Source: JAYFQE01 sp034927345 (GTDB lineage Bacteria; Bacillota; Clostridia; Saccharofermentanales; UBA5734). From it: 64,000 nt of DNA. Position numbers and translations under genes: made by a program. The stretch lies in the NCBI GenBank assembly GCA_034927345.1, contig JAYFQE010000017.1, forward strand, positions 9,583 to 73,582, given 5' to 3'. Below are positions 1-9,225 of this stretch, in pieces (position 1 is the stretch's first letter; each line of letters opens with the position of its first letter). Under the pieces are notes generated by a model that made no database searches, had not been told where the DNA came from, and saw nothing but the letters and a program-made list of their open reading frames with translations.

Positions 1-2091
1 GACATTTCCGCCCATAAAATGGCCTTTTGATTCAATAAAAATATCCCGTTTATCTATCATTTCCGGGAATGGAACGGTAGCGCCGATACTCTTAGTCTGA
101 AGAGGCCGGCACTGAAGCAGATTGAACAACGGCTGCTGTCCGGCCTTGGTATTGATGGTAAATTCGATATCAACCGGGTATTGATAAACGCTTTCCAGAA
201 TTTCCATCATATTGCGAATCGTCTCAACGAACTGCGGATCCGATAAGGGTTTCCTAAAATTAAGAACCCATTGTTTGCGGTCTTTGAAGCCCAATTCAGC
301 CAGACGTTTCGATGCCTCCCAGTCGATCTCGCCGACTTCGGTCAGGTCGATTGTTTTATCTTCACGGGCCAGCTGATCCAGCGGCAACGTAATTAAAGTA
401 TTTTCATTCAGGTCCAGCAGATCGACATAGTGCTGCGAATAAGTTTTTTCCGCTTCCTTGCTGTCATGTGATGAAAGCAGCGGCTGGTCCAATGCCACAA
501 TACGCGGATAATCGCCTTCGACGCGGTCGACAGCCCGGGTCCCGAGACCGAAAACCAGGCGGAGCATACCGACCTGCGAATCCAGCCGGTTATTCCAGAC
601 ATAGAGATTGTTGGAATAACCGACGCCGGCCATCAGGGGATAGAAATATTGCCCATGATGTTCACCGGATACCCGCTGGACTAAAAGCGCCATCTGCTCA
701 TCCTTAACATTCAGGCCGCGTTTCAGCCGATAGGTCAGGGCGTCTGCATCCATTGTGCTGGCGTAGACAACCCGGACAGCGTGTTCAAAGGCGGCCAGCC
801 GATCGGCAGGGCTGCCTTGATTGGCGCAAAAGATGCTTTCGTACTTTCCGGCAAAAGCATTACCGAAATCATCCTCGAGCAGACTGCTGGAGCGGACAAT
901 GATCGGCGATTGGCCAAAGAATTCGAGAAGTTGTTGAAACTGTTCTCTGATGCTGGGCGGGAATTGCCCCTCAAGCAGGAGTTCCTTTAATTGAACTGCT
1001 TTTGAAAAGTAGCCTTCTGGTGTTTTTTGTTCCGTACGCAAGTTCCACCAGCCGTTTTGCACGATATAGGTATAAAAGAGATCGGCGCCCAGAAAGTAGG
1101 AATCGTGCGGTTCCAACCAATTTGTATACGGCTGGCCGTTCGGCGATTGGTGACAGCTCAGAATTTTACGGGATAAAAGCATGCCGATTGCTTTACCGCC
1201 GATTTTTCCCGTTCCTATTTCCCTCTTTTTGATTTGAATCATATCCTGAAGGTCAAAATATTGATTGGCAAGCCGGCCGATCTGGCCTTCACTGCTGAGC
1301 AGCAAACTGCACAAACGGTTGAACATAGCCGCGGCGGGCTTAGATTGGGCTTCGTCATTTTGTTTGGATAAAGATTCTGCTTCATCAAACAAGCGATCCC
1401 AATAATCGATATATCGGGAAGCTTGTGTAAACGATGGGTTCATAGCAGAAAAGAAAATCGCCGCGTCGGCGCTGCTTTTTAAAGGAATACACTGATCACC
1501 CAATAATTTATGCGGCAAATACATCGTTGCAGAGTAGCGCTGCCAGACTTTTAAAGGATGAACATAAATAGCATCGTTAAAATGATACAAATCCAGCAAT
1601 AGCTGCGTTGTCTCACGAATTCCGGCTATCGTTTCGAAAGAATGCGCGCCGCGGCTGAGTGCGAAATAGGCGATGGTGTTAAGTTTAAATAAATAAGGAC
1701 AGATAATCCGGAAAAAGTTGCCGATCATCAAGTCCGACGACCATTGCTTGAGTAAATCAGATAAATTATCAAAGAGATAGAAAGCTCCCGGGCCGGCCTG
1801 AGTTATGATCTGGTAAACCTGACTGGTAAAGGGCTCAAATCCGTTATGGATATCCGGAGTATACTGCTCGATGAGTGAAAGCGATGAAATCTCGTCCAAT
1901 AAGGATGGATGTGAGGCAAACCGGATATAGATGACCTTCCGTTGATCATGAAGCGCCTGACGAAGAAAAGCTTGGGCAACGAAACGGTAATCATCCAGAT
2001 CCGTTACCTGCCATACGACATTATCGCCCAGACGCAAATCATCTACCACATGATCCAGTCCGTTTATACCTGTGCTTACCGTATCCAACAT
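1..2091 (-). CDS. PEP/pyruvate-binding (PPDK/PEP-synthase N-terminal type) protein, C-terminus outside window
   Basis: I translated the minus strand from an ATG at 2091. The frame stays open to base 1, giving 697 residues, so the gene runs off the left edge. An AGGTGG ribosome binding site lies 6 nt upstream. The middle and C-terminal parts match the ATP-grasp nucleotide-binding domain of pyruvate phosphate dikinase and PEP synthase: KIGGKAIGM, then VRSSSLLEDDFGNAFAGKYE, then FGLGTRAV and LLQCRPLQT. The first ~170 residues begin STGINGLDHVVDDL, which resembles a KaiC/RecA-like ATPase start. The expected Walker A (GxxGxGKT) is replaced by QVTDLDDYRF, so this part looks non-catalytic. The phosphohistidine and PEP-binding domains, if present, would lie beyond the window. 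The gene follows parB by 62 bp on the same strand and may be co-transcribed. The substrate is unknown. Confidence 0.85.
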   Translation of the reverse strand, partial: MLDTVSTGINGLDHVVDDLRLGDNVVWQVTDLDDYRFVAQAFLRQALHDQRKVIYIRFASHPSLLDEISSLSLIEQYTPDIHNGFEPFTSQVYQIITQAGPGAFYLFDNLSDLLKQWSSDLMIGNFFRIICPYLFKLNTIAYFALSRGAHSFETIAGIRETTQLLLDLYHFNDAIYVHPLKVWQRYSATMYLPHKLLGDQCIPLKSSADAAIFFSAMNPSFTQASRYIDYWDRLFDEAESLSKQNDEAQSKPAAAMFNRLCSLLLSSEGQIGRLANQYFDLQDMIQIKKREIGTGKIGGKAIGMLLSRKILSCHQSPNGQPYTNWLEPHDSYFLGADLFYTYIVQNGWWNLRTEQKTPEGYFSKAVQLKELLLEGQFPPSIREQFQQLLEFFGQSPIIVRSSSLLEDDFGNAFAGKYESIFCANQGSPADRLAAFEHAVRVVYASTMDADALTYRLKRGLNVKDEQMALLVQRVSGEHHGQYFYPLMAGVGYSNNLYVWNNRLDSQVGMLRLVFGLGTRAVDRVEGDYPRIVALDQPLLSSHDSKEAEKTYSQHYVDLLDLNENTLITLPLDQLAREDKTIDLTEVGEIDWEASKRLAELGFKDRKQWVLNFRKPLSDPQFVETIRNMMEILESVYQYPVDIEFTINTKAGQQPLFNLLQCRPLQTKSIGATVPFPEMIDKRDIFIESKGHFMGGNV

Positions 2092-2153
2092 AAATGCCAC
2101 CTGCAGCTAAAATGAGAATGACTTCTTAATGGACTTTTTTTGAAGCATAAATT

Positions 2154-3017
2154 CTATGTCCGCTCGATCATCTCCAAGAGGCGATCCAGATCTTCATTGG
2201 AATAGTAATTGATCTGAATCATACCCTTCCCCTGTCGGTCTTTAAGATGAACTTTGGTGCCCAATTTGCTGGTCAGGCGGTGTTCAACATCCTTTACGCT
2301 GAGCAGATATCCTGGTTCTTCCTTTTTTTCCTGTTTAGGCGGCTGCGATAGCTTTTTAACCAGTTTTTCAGTTTCGCGAACACTCAATTCTTTCGAGCGG
2401 ATCATTTCTGCGGCTTTTTTCTGGGCGTTATGGCCATTTAAGGTCAGTAAAGCCCGGGCATGGCCGGCTGTCAGTTCTTCATTCATCACCAGGGATTGCA
2501 GATCATCCGGCAAATTCAACAGACGCAGGGTATTGGCAATGGCCGGACGGCTGCAGCCGACAACAGAGGCCAGTTTCTCCTGGGTCATATCATGCTCTTT
2601 AATCAGCTTATCTAAGGCAAAAGCCTCTTCCATCGGATTTAAATCCTGGCGTTGTATATTCTCAATAAGCGCGTGCTGAAGAACCTGCAAATCCGTTAAT
2701 TCACGGATAATTGACGGAACAACCGTCATTCCGGCCATTCTGGCTGCGCGCCAGCGTCTTTCACCGGCGACGATTTTATATCCGTTGACCCCCCGGCATA
2801 CAATAATCGGTTGAATGATGCCATTTTCCCGAATCGAGTTAGCCAACTCGTTTAACTTCTCTTGATCAAATGATTTGCGAGGCTGGTCGGCATTCGGTGT
2901 AATATCATTGATTTTTAAATCAATAATAGCGCCCTTCACATCGTCGGAAATGGGATCCACATTCTGTAAAAGAGCGCCCAGTCCTTTGCCCAACCCTTTA
3001 CTTATTGCAGCACACAT
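2154..3017 (-). CDS. parB: Chromosome-partitioning protein ParB (Spo0J)
   Basis: The protein has 287 residues, a normal ParB length. It begins SKGLGKGLGALL, typical of chromosomal ParB. The CTPase/clamp region follows, with GERRWRAARMAG near residue 90, then a KorB-type helix-turn-helix (EKLASVVGCSRPAIANTLRLL) and a C-terminal dimerisation segment. ParB binds parS, spreads on DNA as a CTP-dependent sliding clamp, and works with ParA and SMC to organise and segregate the origin. The ATG shares one base with the parA stop (TAATG), so translation is probably coupled. Perfect parS sites lie inside parA and just upstream of it. Confidence 0.97.
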   Translation of the reverse strand: MCAAISKGLGKGLGALLQNVDPISDDVKGAIIDLKINDITPNADQPRKSFDQEKLNELANSIRENGIIQPIIVCRGVNGYKIVAGERRWRAARMAGMTVVPSIIRELTDLQVLQHALIENIQRQDLNPMEEAFALDKLIKEHDMTQEKLASVVGCSRPAIANTLRLLNLPDDLQSLVMNEELTAGHARALLTLNGHNAQKKAAEMIRSKELSVRETEKLVKKLSQPPKQEKKEEPGYLLSVKDVEHRLTSKLGTKVHLKDRQGKGMIQINYYSNEDLDRLLEMIERT

Positions 3018-3790
3018 TAGTATATTCCCCCTATACGACGAATAACCTCTTTAGCCAAGGCATCATAACACTCAGCGCCTTTTGATTTTGGATCATATTC
3101 CATAATTGATTTGCCAAAACTCGGCGCCTCACTTAAGCGGACATTTCTTGGAATGATCGTTCGAAAGACCTTGTCGCCAAAATATCGGCGGACATCGCTT
3201 GCCACTAAATGAGCCAATTGAGTCCGCGAATCAAACATGGTTACAACCACGCCAAAAACCGTCAAATTTGGATTTGAGCTTCTCTTAATCAAAGAAACTG
3301 TTTCCATTAATTGGGTCAAGCCTTCAAGAGCATAATATTCACTTTGAATAGGAACAAGCACGCCATCGGCAGCTGTTAACGCGTTAATAGTCAGAAGACC
3401 CAAAGAAGGCGGACAATCCATCAAAATAATATCATATTGCTTACGCATCTCCACCAAGGCTCTTTTAAGCACTGTTTCACGTGAAACAACCGATACTAAT
3501 TCGACTTCTGCGCCTGCTAATTGGATGTTTGAGGGACACAAATGCAGCTTTTTCCGACCGCTTTCATAGATAGCATTTTGCATGGCTTCGCCATTAATCA
3601 TCACGTCATAAACAGTCTTGTTGAGATTATTTTTTTCAAATCCCATCCCGGACGTTGCGTTACCTTGCGGATCCATATCAATCAGCAATACTTTCTTGCC
3701 TTTTGATGCCAGGATCGTCGATAAATTGACAACGGTTGTTGTTTTTCCGACACCGCCCTTTTGATTGACTACCGCTAAAACCTGCGACAT
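3017..3790 (-). CDS. parA: Chromosome-partitioning ATPase ParA (Soj)
   Basis: The protein has 257 residues with the deviant Walker A of ParA/MinD ATPases (QKGGVGKTTT at residues 10-19), a Walker A' region (LIDMDPQGNAT) and a Walker B region (IILMDCPPSLG). It is a nucleoid-associated ATPase that moves ParB-parS complexes; in Firmicutes Soj also modulates DnaA. The ATG follows AAGGAG at a good distance. The stop overlaps the parB start by one base. A perfect parS lies inside the coding sequence at 3473-3488. The gene lies 196 bp beyond gyrB, separated by a parS-centred inverted repeat. Confidence 0.97.
   Translation of the reverse strand: MSQVLAVVNQKGGVGKTTTVVNLSTILASKGKKVLLIDMDPQGNATSGMGFEKNNLNKTVYDVMINGEAMQNAIYESGRKKLHLCPSNIQLAGAEVELVSVVSRETVLKRALVEMRKQYDIILMDCPPSLGLLTINALTAADGVLVPIQSEYYALEGLTQLMETVSLIKRSSNPNLTVFGVVVTMFDSRTQLAHLVASDVRRYFGDKVFRTIIPRNVRLSEAPSFGKSIMEYDPKSKGAECYDALAKEVIRRIGGIY
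3473..3488. promoter_or_regulatory. parS site inside parA
   Basis: TGTTTCACGTGAAACA is an exact match to the 16-bp palindromic consensus bound by ParB/Spo0J. A site within parA, close to oriC, is typical of Firmicutes. Confidence 0.95.
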
Positions 3791-3912
3791 TTAAACGCTC
3801 CTTGTTTAACTGGATCTCTAGCATTTTAACATAGAACAGTGGATATTGACAGATCAAGCCTTTGCGATCTTCTTACGAGCGTGAATTTTTACATTGGATT
3901 CCGGATACTCAC

Positions 3913-3962
3913 CTTATAACGAAGGCTGTTGTTTCACGTGAAACAGCAGCCTTCGTTATAAG
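3913..3962. promoter_or_regulatory. 50-bp inverted repeat centred on a perfect parS (parS at 3930-3945)
   Basis: The centre reads TGTTTCACGTGAAACA, a perfect parS. The palindrome continues outward for 17 bp on each side (CTTATAACGAAGGCTGT... and its complement), so 24 of 25 base pairs match. It lies 25 bp past the gyrB stop and upstream of parA. In RNA it would form a very stable hairpin, so it may also stop or attenuate gyrB transcription. On the minus strand no U-run follows the stem. On the plus strand an A/T-rich stretch follows. Confidence 0.93.
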
Positions 3963-3986
3963 ATTATTTCAATTTATTTTAAAAGA

Positions 3987-6080
3987 TTAAATGTCCATTC
4001 GGGCATATTTGGCATTAATCTGAATAAATTCTTTTCGTGGTTCAACTTTATCGCCCATTAATAAAGTAAAGGTATCGTCGGCTGCCTGCGCGTCGGATAG
4101 TTCTACTTTAAGGAGTTTTCTGTTCGTCGGATCCATGGTTGTCTCCCACAATTGCTCGGAGCTCATTTCTCCAAGACCCTTGTATCGTTGAATTTTCGGT
4201 TCTTTCCAGCCGGTTTTCTGCTTGATTTCTTCTACATCCTTGTCGGTATAAGCATAAAAGCCATTGTTTCCTTCATAAACCCGATATAATGGAGGACAGG
4301 CAATATGTACATGTCCTTCCTCGATTAAGGGACGCATATGGCGGAAGAAAAATGTCAGAAGCAGTGTTCTGATGTGCGATCCGTCGACATCGGCATCGGC
4401 CATGATAATGACTTTATTATAACGCAGGCGTGATACATCGAAATCATTACCGATACCGGCGCCCAAAGCCAAAACAACCGGCATTAATTTTTCATTATCA
4501 TAAACTTTATCGATTCTTGCCTTTTCGACATTCAGCATTTTCCCCCACAACGGCAGGATGGCCTGATATTTACGTTCGCGGCCGCCCTTTGCAGAACCGC
4601 CTGCGGAATCTCCTTCAACGATAAAAAGTTCGCAGAAGGTCGGATCCTTTTCCTGACAATCTGCCAATTTTCCGGGAAGCGCGTTGGATTCCAGAACACT
4701 TTTCCGTCTAGTCATTTCCCTGGCTTTCCGGGCCGCGTCGCGGGCTCGGGATGCTGATAAACACTTATCGATAACGGTTTTGGCGATAGCCGGATTTTCC
4801 TCCAAATAGGTCATGAGTTTATCGTTAACGACATTCTCGACCAAAGGACGGATTTCCGCATTGCCCAATTTCGTTTTGGTTTGTCCTTCGAACTGGGGTT
4901 CCGGCAATTTGACGCTGATGATGGCGCCCAAGCCTTCCCGGACATCCTCTCCCTGCAAGTTTTTATCATTGGGTTTGATCATGCCGTATTTACGGGAATA
5001 ATCGTTGATAACCTTGGTAAGGGCGGTTTTAAAACCGGTCATATGGGTGCCGCCTTCGATGGTGGCGATATTGTTGGCATAGGAATATACATTTTCCGCA
5101 TAGGAGTCATTATATTGCATGGCCAGTTCGACGTAACAATCGCCGTTTTTGGCCGCAATATAGATCGGGACTTTATGCAGGACTTCCCGATGCTTATTAA
5201 GATACTCAACAAAAGATATAATGCCGCCGTCATAATGCAGTATTTTTTCCATTGGCGGTTCACAGCGGTCATCAATCAGATTGATGGTTATTTCCTTGTT
5301 CAGAAAAGCCATTTCTCTGTAGCGCGTCAGCATGATATTGAAATCATATTCTATACTGTTGAATATGGTACTGTCCGCTTTAAAGACCGTTTTAGTCCCT
5401 GTATCGGTTGCAGGCCCAATGTCTGTCAGCGGCCTTTTTGTCACGCCCCGTTCAAAACGGATGTTATAAGCCCGGTTGTCTCTTTTTACCGTAACCTCCA
5501 TCCATTCCGACAAAGCGTTGACGACAGACGCGCCGACTCCGTGCAATCCGCCGGAAACACTATATGCGCCGCCGCCGAATTTTCCGCCGGCATGCAGGAT
5601 AGTATGGACGACTTCTACGGTCGGAATGCCCATTTTCGGATGGATGCCAACCGGTATGCCGCTGCCGTTATCAATGACCATTACGGAATTGTCTTTATTA
5701 ACCGTCACATCGATTCTATCGCAGCGGCCGGCCAGAGCTTCATCGACGGAATTGGCAACAATCTCATAAACCAGATGATGTAAACCGCGCGATCCGGTAT
5801 CCCCGATATACATACCCGGCCTTTTTCTGACTGCTTCCAGTCCTTCCAGAACCTGGATGTCATTTTCGCTATAATTCGATGAATTCGTTGTATCAAAAGA
5901 ATCGTATTTACTTTCATCAATATCGACGATATCCTCGGTAAAGTCATCTTCAACTAACGCCTGAGGATTTTCCGCCAAATTGATGACATCATCGTCGTCA
6001 TACTCTTCTATATTGTCGAACTTCTCATTATTTTCTTTATTTTGCATTTTGTTCGTTTTTTCTTGCCTTTCTTCGCTCAT
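3987..6080 (-). CDS. gyrB: DNA gyrase subunit B
   Basis: The protein has 697 residues. It contains the GHKL ATPase domain (DIQVLEGLEAVRKRPGMYIG, later GGLHGVGASVVNALS), the transducer domain, the TOPRIM domain (EGDSAGGSAKGGR and DADVDGSHIRTLL) and a C-terminal region with QRYKGLGEM. Gyrase B supplies ATP hydrolysis for negative supercoiling together with GyrA. About 70 residues precede the usual start. They are strongly acidic, with a DDDD run at 28-31 and many D/E/N/S. The only internal Met before the conserved core is residue 12, so the extension appears real. GGGACGG precedes the ATG. No gyrA follows in this window; parA does. Confidence 0.97.
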   Translation of the reverse strand: MSEERQEKTNKMQNKENNEKFDNIEEYDDDDVINLAENPQALVEDDFTEDIVDIDESKYDSFDTTNSSNYSENDIQVLEGLEAVRKRPGMYIGDTGSRGLHHLVYEIVANSVDEALAGRCDRIDVTVNKDNSVMVIDNGSGIPVGIHPKMGIPTVEVVHTILHAGGKFGGGAYSVSGGLHGVGASVVNALSEWMEVTVKRDNRAYNIRFERGVTKRPLTDIGPATDTGTKTVFKADSTIFNSIEYDFNIMLTRYREMAFLNKEITINLIDDRCEPPMEKILHYDGGIISFVEYLNKHREVLHKVPIYIAAKNGDCYVELAMQYNDSYAENVYSYANNIATIEGGTHMTGFKTALTKVINDYSRKYGMIKPNDKNLQGEDVREGLGAIISVKLPEPQFEGQTKTKLGNAEIRPLVENVVNDKLMTYLEENPAIAKTVIDKCLSASRARDAARKAREMTRRKSVLESNALPGKLADCQEKDPTFCELFIVEGDSAGGSAKGGRERKYQAILPLWGKMLNVEKARIDKVYDNEKLMPVVLALGAGIGNDFDVSRLRYNKVIIMADADVDGSHIRTLLLTFFFRHMRPLIEEGHVHIACPPLYRVYEGNNGFYAYTDKDVEEIKQKTGWKEPKIQRYKGLGEMSSEQLWETTMDPTNRKLLKVELSDAQAADDTFTLLMGDKVEPRKEFIQINAKYARMDI

Positions 6081-6120
6081 GTCTACACCGTCCCTATTCG
6101 ACTTTTTCTTTCTGATTCTT

Positions 6121-6435
6121 CTATATTCCGCTTATCGATTCATGAAAGCATTCGCTTTCTTTATTGCCCTCTTGTATATTATCCAGACCTGTCCTTCTTT
6201 GTCTCAGGCGATGCCTGAGGGTAGCGGTTGATATAGGCGAATAATAGACCCGGTCCAGGGTAACGATAAAAGATCTTGGCAGTTCCTCGGATACGCTTTC
6301 TACAAGATCTTTCTGTTCCGCCTTCTTTAAATACTGTATCGTTTCTGAATTTCCGTTTGTTGTTCCATCAAAATCAAATATACCGATGATAAATTTATTT
6401 GAAACGGAATATTCACCGCCGATATGAACATACAT
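6121..6435 (-). CDS. remB: RemB-like (DUF370/YaaB) regulator
   Basis: The protein has 104 residues. The first ~80 (MYVHIGGEYSVSNKFIIGIF, then SFIVTLDRVYYSPIS and TLRHR) match the RemB/YaaB family, which in Bacillus lies between recF and gyrB and is linked to matrix-gene regulation. The family is usually about 80-90 residues; the extra C-terminal ~20 residues are not conserved as far as I can tell. The start is supported by AAGGAAGG upstream. The gene lies 108 bp after recF and 40 bp before gyrB, in the usual order. Confidence 0.88.
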   Translation of the reverse strand: MYVHIGGEYSVSNKFIIGIFDFDGTTNGNSETIQYLKKAEQKDLVESVSEELPRSFIVTLDRVYYSPISTATLRHRLRQRRTGLDNIQEGNKESECFHESISGI

Positions 6436-6543
6436 ATGAGGTGAATCCTTCCTTTCGAATTGCTTGCAGGATATCCGCTCTGCTTTGCCTCAATGCTGAA
6501 CAGAATAATGATACCACATTTCAGGCGTTTTGAGGAGTGCTTT

Positions 6544-7770
6544 TTACTGGGAATCGGTACGGCTATCTTGCACAACAGATCCCTGACTGACCTGAAAATA
6601 GGTGAAGTAATTTTCCTTGCCCGCCGATAAGGGATCTTTTTGTTGTTCCTGACTGATTTCCCTGAAAACCTGTTGGGCATCGGTGCAGGTTACAAAAACC
6701 TGTGCGTCATGAATATTTTCCAATAAACTGGAGCGCCTGTTTTCATCCAGTTCGGACATGACATCATCCAACAAAAGAACCGGCGTCTCGCCGGTTTCCT
6801 GACGAAGGATCGCCAGTTCGGCCAGTTTCATAGCCAGGACAGCCGATCGTTGTTGTCCTTGCGAAGCAAAAGCCTTCATTCCGTCGCCGTCAAGGGACAA
6901 TTCCAGATCATCGCGGTGTGGGCCGATGCTGGTTGACCCTTTTTCAATATCTTCGCAAATCATACTTTTTAGTTTTTGATAATAGAACTCATAAATCTCA
7001 TCTTGCTTCATTTCCTTTTTAATTCCGTTAATTGTTTTATATCTCACATATAACTGCTCTTTTCCGGATGAGATTTTATTTTGCGCTTTGGCAGCATACT
7101 CAGCTATTTGTGCCGTGTAAATCAGCCTTTGTTCGATCAAGCCGGCCGCTTGCTGTGCCAGGGATTGATTCCAGACATCCAATTGCAGATTTTCCTGTTC
7201 ATTCAAGGGCTGCTGTCTGACTCGCCCGCTGTCCCGCAGATCTTTAAGCAGCTTATTTCTCTGAGCCAGAAATTTCGCGTATTGCTGCAGGCGGACAAAA
7301 TAGGTCGGCCTGATTTGCGAAATCAGAAGATCAAGATATCTTCTTCGGGTTGCCGGACCTTCCTTAACCAGCATAAGGTCTTCAGGAGCAAAAATAACGG
7401 CGTGAAAAAGTCCCATCAGGTCGCTGACTTTTTCCAGTTTTATACCGTCATGATAGACTTGACGAATGGCTTTCGTCCGCTGCGGATCGCCGGGAACAGT
7501 TTCAAAATAGACAATCTCAATGCTCTCTTCAAATTGATCCCGATTGAAAAAATCTATTTTAACACGATAATGATCCGCCGGATGGTAGATGAGATCGGCG
7601 TCGCGGGCTGTGCGATGAGAACGGGCGCAGGCGCACAGATAAATAGCCTCAAGAATATTCGTTTTTCCCTGGGCATTATCGCCGTAAAAGACATTAACGC
7701 CCGGTTTAACAAGAATATCTTGCTGCTCATAGTTGCGGAAATGATGCAGCGATATTTTCTGGATCATCAT
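6544..7770 (-). CDS. recF: DNA replication and repair protein RecF
   Basis: The protein has 408 residues. The N-terminal Walker A region reads GDNAQGKTNILEAIYL near residues 30-45. The SMC-like signature region (ASQGQQRSAVLAMKLAEL) and Walker B (LLLDDVMSELDENRR) lie near the C-terminus. RecF helps load RecA at gaps. It is somewhat longer than typical (~365 aa) because of a C-terminal tail of about 30 residues. Only 37 bp separate it from dnaN; the small S4-domain RNA-binding gene (yaaA) usually found between them in Firmicutes is absent. The start is MMIQKISLHHFRNYE, with a weak ribosome binding site. Confidence 0.96.
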   Translation of the reverse strand: MMIQKISLHHFRNYEQQDILVKPGVNVFYGDNAQGKTNILEAIYLCACARSHRTARDADLIYHPADHYRVKIDFFNRDQFEESIEIVYFETVPGDPQRTKAIRQVYHDGIKLEKVSDLMGLFHAVIFAPEDLMLVKEGPATRRRYLDLLISQIRPTYFVRLQQYAKFLAQRNKLLKDLRDSGRVRQQPLNEQENLQLDVWNQSLAQQAAGLIEQRLIYTAQIAEYAAKAQNKISSGKEQLYVRYKTINGIKKEMKQDEIYEFYYQKLKSMICEDIEKGSTSIGPHRDDLELSLDGDGMKAFASQGQQRSAVLAMKLAELAILRQETGETPVLLLDDVMSELDENRRSSLLENIHDAQVFVTCTDAQQVFREISQEQQKDPLSAGKENYFTYFQVSQGSVVQDSRTDSQ

Positions 7771-7807
7771 GCTTAATGCCCGCTGTTATTTTTTTTCAAT
7801 CCATCCT

Positions 7808-8908
7808 TCATCGGCGCAGCGGCAGTACAAGATAGGCAAAATCCTGGCTATCGACCGGTTTCAGGACACAAGGTCCCATGCTGCCGTTAAATATTATCGT
7901 TATTTCGTCTTCTTCAATGACTTTCAGGGCATCGAGAAAATAGCGGGGGTTGAAATCGATGTCGATCCGGTTGCCGGTCATTGATACGGTTATTTCTTCA
8001 CGCAGCGTTCCTATTTCCGTATTGGCGCTGACCACCAGAGTCTCATCGTCGGTCATGGTCAAACGGACCGGATAGCGTTTTTCTTCGGTCGTAATAACCA
8101 ACGAGGCGCGTTCGATGGCGTCCATCATGGCTTTCGGCGCGATTGTCATGGTCGTCTCAGCCGTTTGCGGTAAAATGCCTTTGTAATTCATGTAATCCCC
8201 CTGAATCAGGCGGGATACAATTTTCACCTTCCCGGTATCGAAAAGGATGTTGTTGTTCGAGGGATAAATATCGACCAGAGCGTCCGCGGTTCCAAGGATG
8301 CGGCCTACTTCGTTCAAGGCTTTGCCCGGGATAATGAATTTCAGCGGCGTGAGCTCTTCTTCTAAATCATTTTTACGCAAAGCCAGGCGGAAACCGTCAA
8401 TGGCCACCATTTCCACTGTTTTGCCGTCCGTATGAAAATAGCATCCGTTTAAAATAGGGCGGCTTTCGTCCGTACTGACCGCAAAAATGGTTTGATGAAT
8501 CATTTCTTTCAGTAAAGGCTGTTTGATCGAAACTTTACGGGTTTCTTCGACAACCGGTATTTTCGGATAATCTTCGGCTCTCAGGCCTCGGATCGTAAAA
8601 TGGGTGCTGCCGCTGTCTATCTGAACGCTTTGGTTGGCATTGCTTTCAATAGACAGGATATCATCCGGCAATTTACGGACAATGTCGCCAAACATGCGGG
8701 CATTGATGACCAGACTTCCTTTTTCAGGAATATCTGCCTCCATGATATATTCAATGCCTATTTCCATATCATATCCGGTCAATTTCAGACCCTGGTCCGC
8801 TTCCATCAGGATACCGTCCAGGATAGCCACGGAAGAACGGGTTGCGACGGCCTTTTGTACGGTTGTGATGGCTTCCATTAAGCGATCTCGTGAGCAAATG
8901 ATTTTCAT
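7808..8908 (-). CDS. dnaN: DNA polymerase III beta sliding clamp
   Basis: The protein has 366 residues, the normal length, with three repeated clamp domains. It begins MKIICSRDRLMEAI and ends with the conserved DFAYLVLPLRR, which corresponds to the MPMR-type C-terminus. It forms the ring that tethers polymerase III and recruits repair proteins. AAGGAGG lies 9 nt before the ATG. The oriC region lies directly upstream, with dnaA beyond it. Confidence 0.97.
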   Translation of the reverse strand: MKIICSRDRLMEAITTVQKAVATRSSVAILDGILMEADQGLKLTGYDMEIGIEYIMEADIPEKGSLVINARMFGDIVRKLPDDILSIESNANQSVQIDSGSTHFTIRGLRAEDYPKIPVVEETRKVSIKQPLLKEMIHQTIFAVSTDESRPILNGCYFHTDGKTVEMVAIDGFRLALRKNDLEEELTPLKFIIPGKALNEVGRILGTADALVDIYPSNNNILFDTGKVKIVSRLIQGDYMNYKGILPQTAETTMTIAPKAMMDAIERASLVITTEEKRYPVRLTMTDDETLVVSANTEIGTLREEITVSMTGNRIDIDFNPRYFLDALKVIEEDEITIIFNGSMGPCVLKPVDSQDFAYLVLPLRR

Positions 8909-9225
8909 GAAGGGATCCTCCTTGGCCTTAAAAGCTTGTTGTCTTCATTTCATTTATTTTATCACTTTTCTTCTTATAGGGTGTGAATCTTGTTGAAAAG
9001 TCCGGCAGGTCCTGCGGCGGCGAGATTCAGGCTGTTGAAAGGCTGTTGATAAAAGCGTGCGTAAAGTTGATTTTTTTGTGTATAAAAGCGCGTTTCTTTT
9101 TATCCACAGCACGTCCACTCCGTACTTATCCACTTATCCACAATGACCTGTGGAAAATGTTCATTTGTTCGATTATCCGCGGGTCTGGTCTTTGCAACCT
9201 GCGGCGGGCGCAGTTTTGGTTAGGT
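8909..9225. other. oriC: Chromosomal replication origin oriC (dnaA-dnaN intergenic region)
   Basis: This is a 317-bp non-coding gap between dnaA and dnaN. It holds DnaA boxes on both strands. Perfect TTATNCACA matches lie at 9077-9085 (minus), 9100-9108 (plus) and 9134-9142 (plus). One-mismatch boxes lie at 9044-9052 (minus, TTATCAACA), 9126-9134 (plus, TTATCCACT) and 9149-9157 (minus, TTTTCCACA). An A/T-rich stretch near 8940-8980 on the dnaN side is a candidate unwinding element. Position, box cluster and A/T-rich tract together make this the origin with little doubt. Confidence 0.93.

Noticed and set aside
4881..5783. 300-codon open frame on the plus strand
   Set aside because: It is antisense to gyrB and without recognisable domains.
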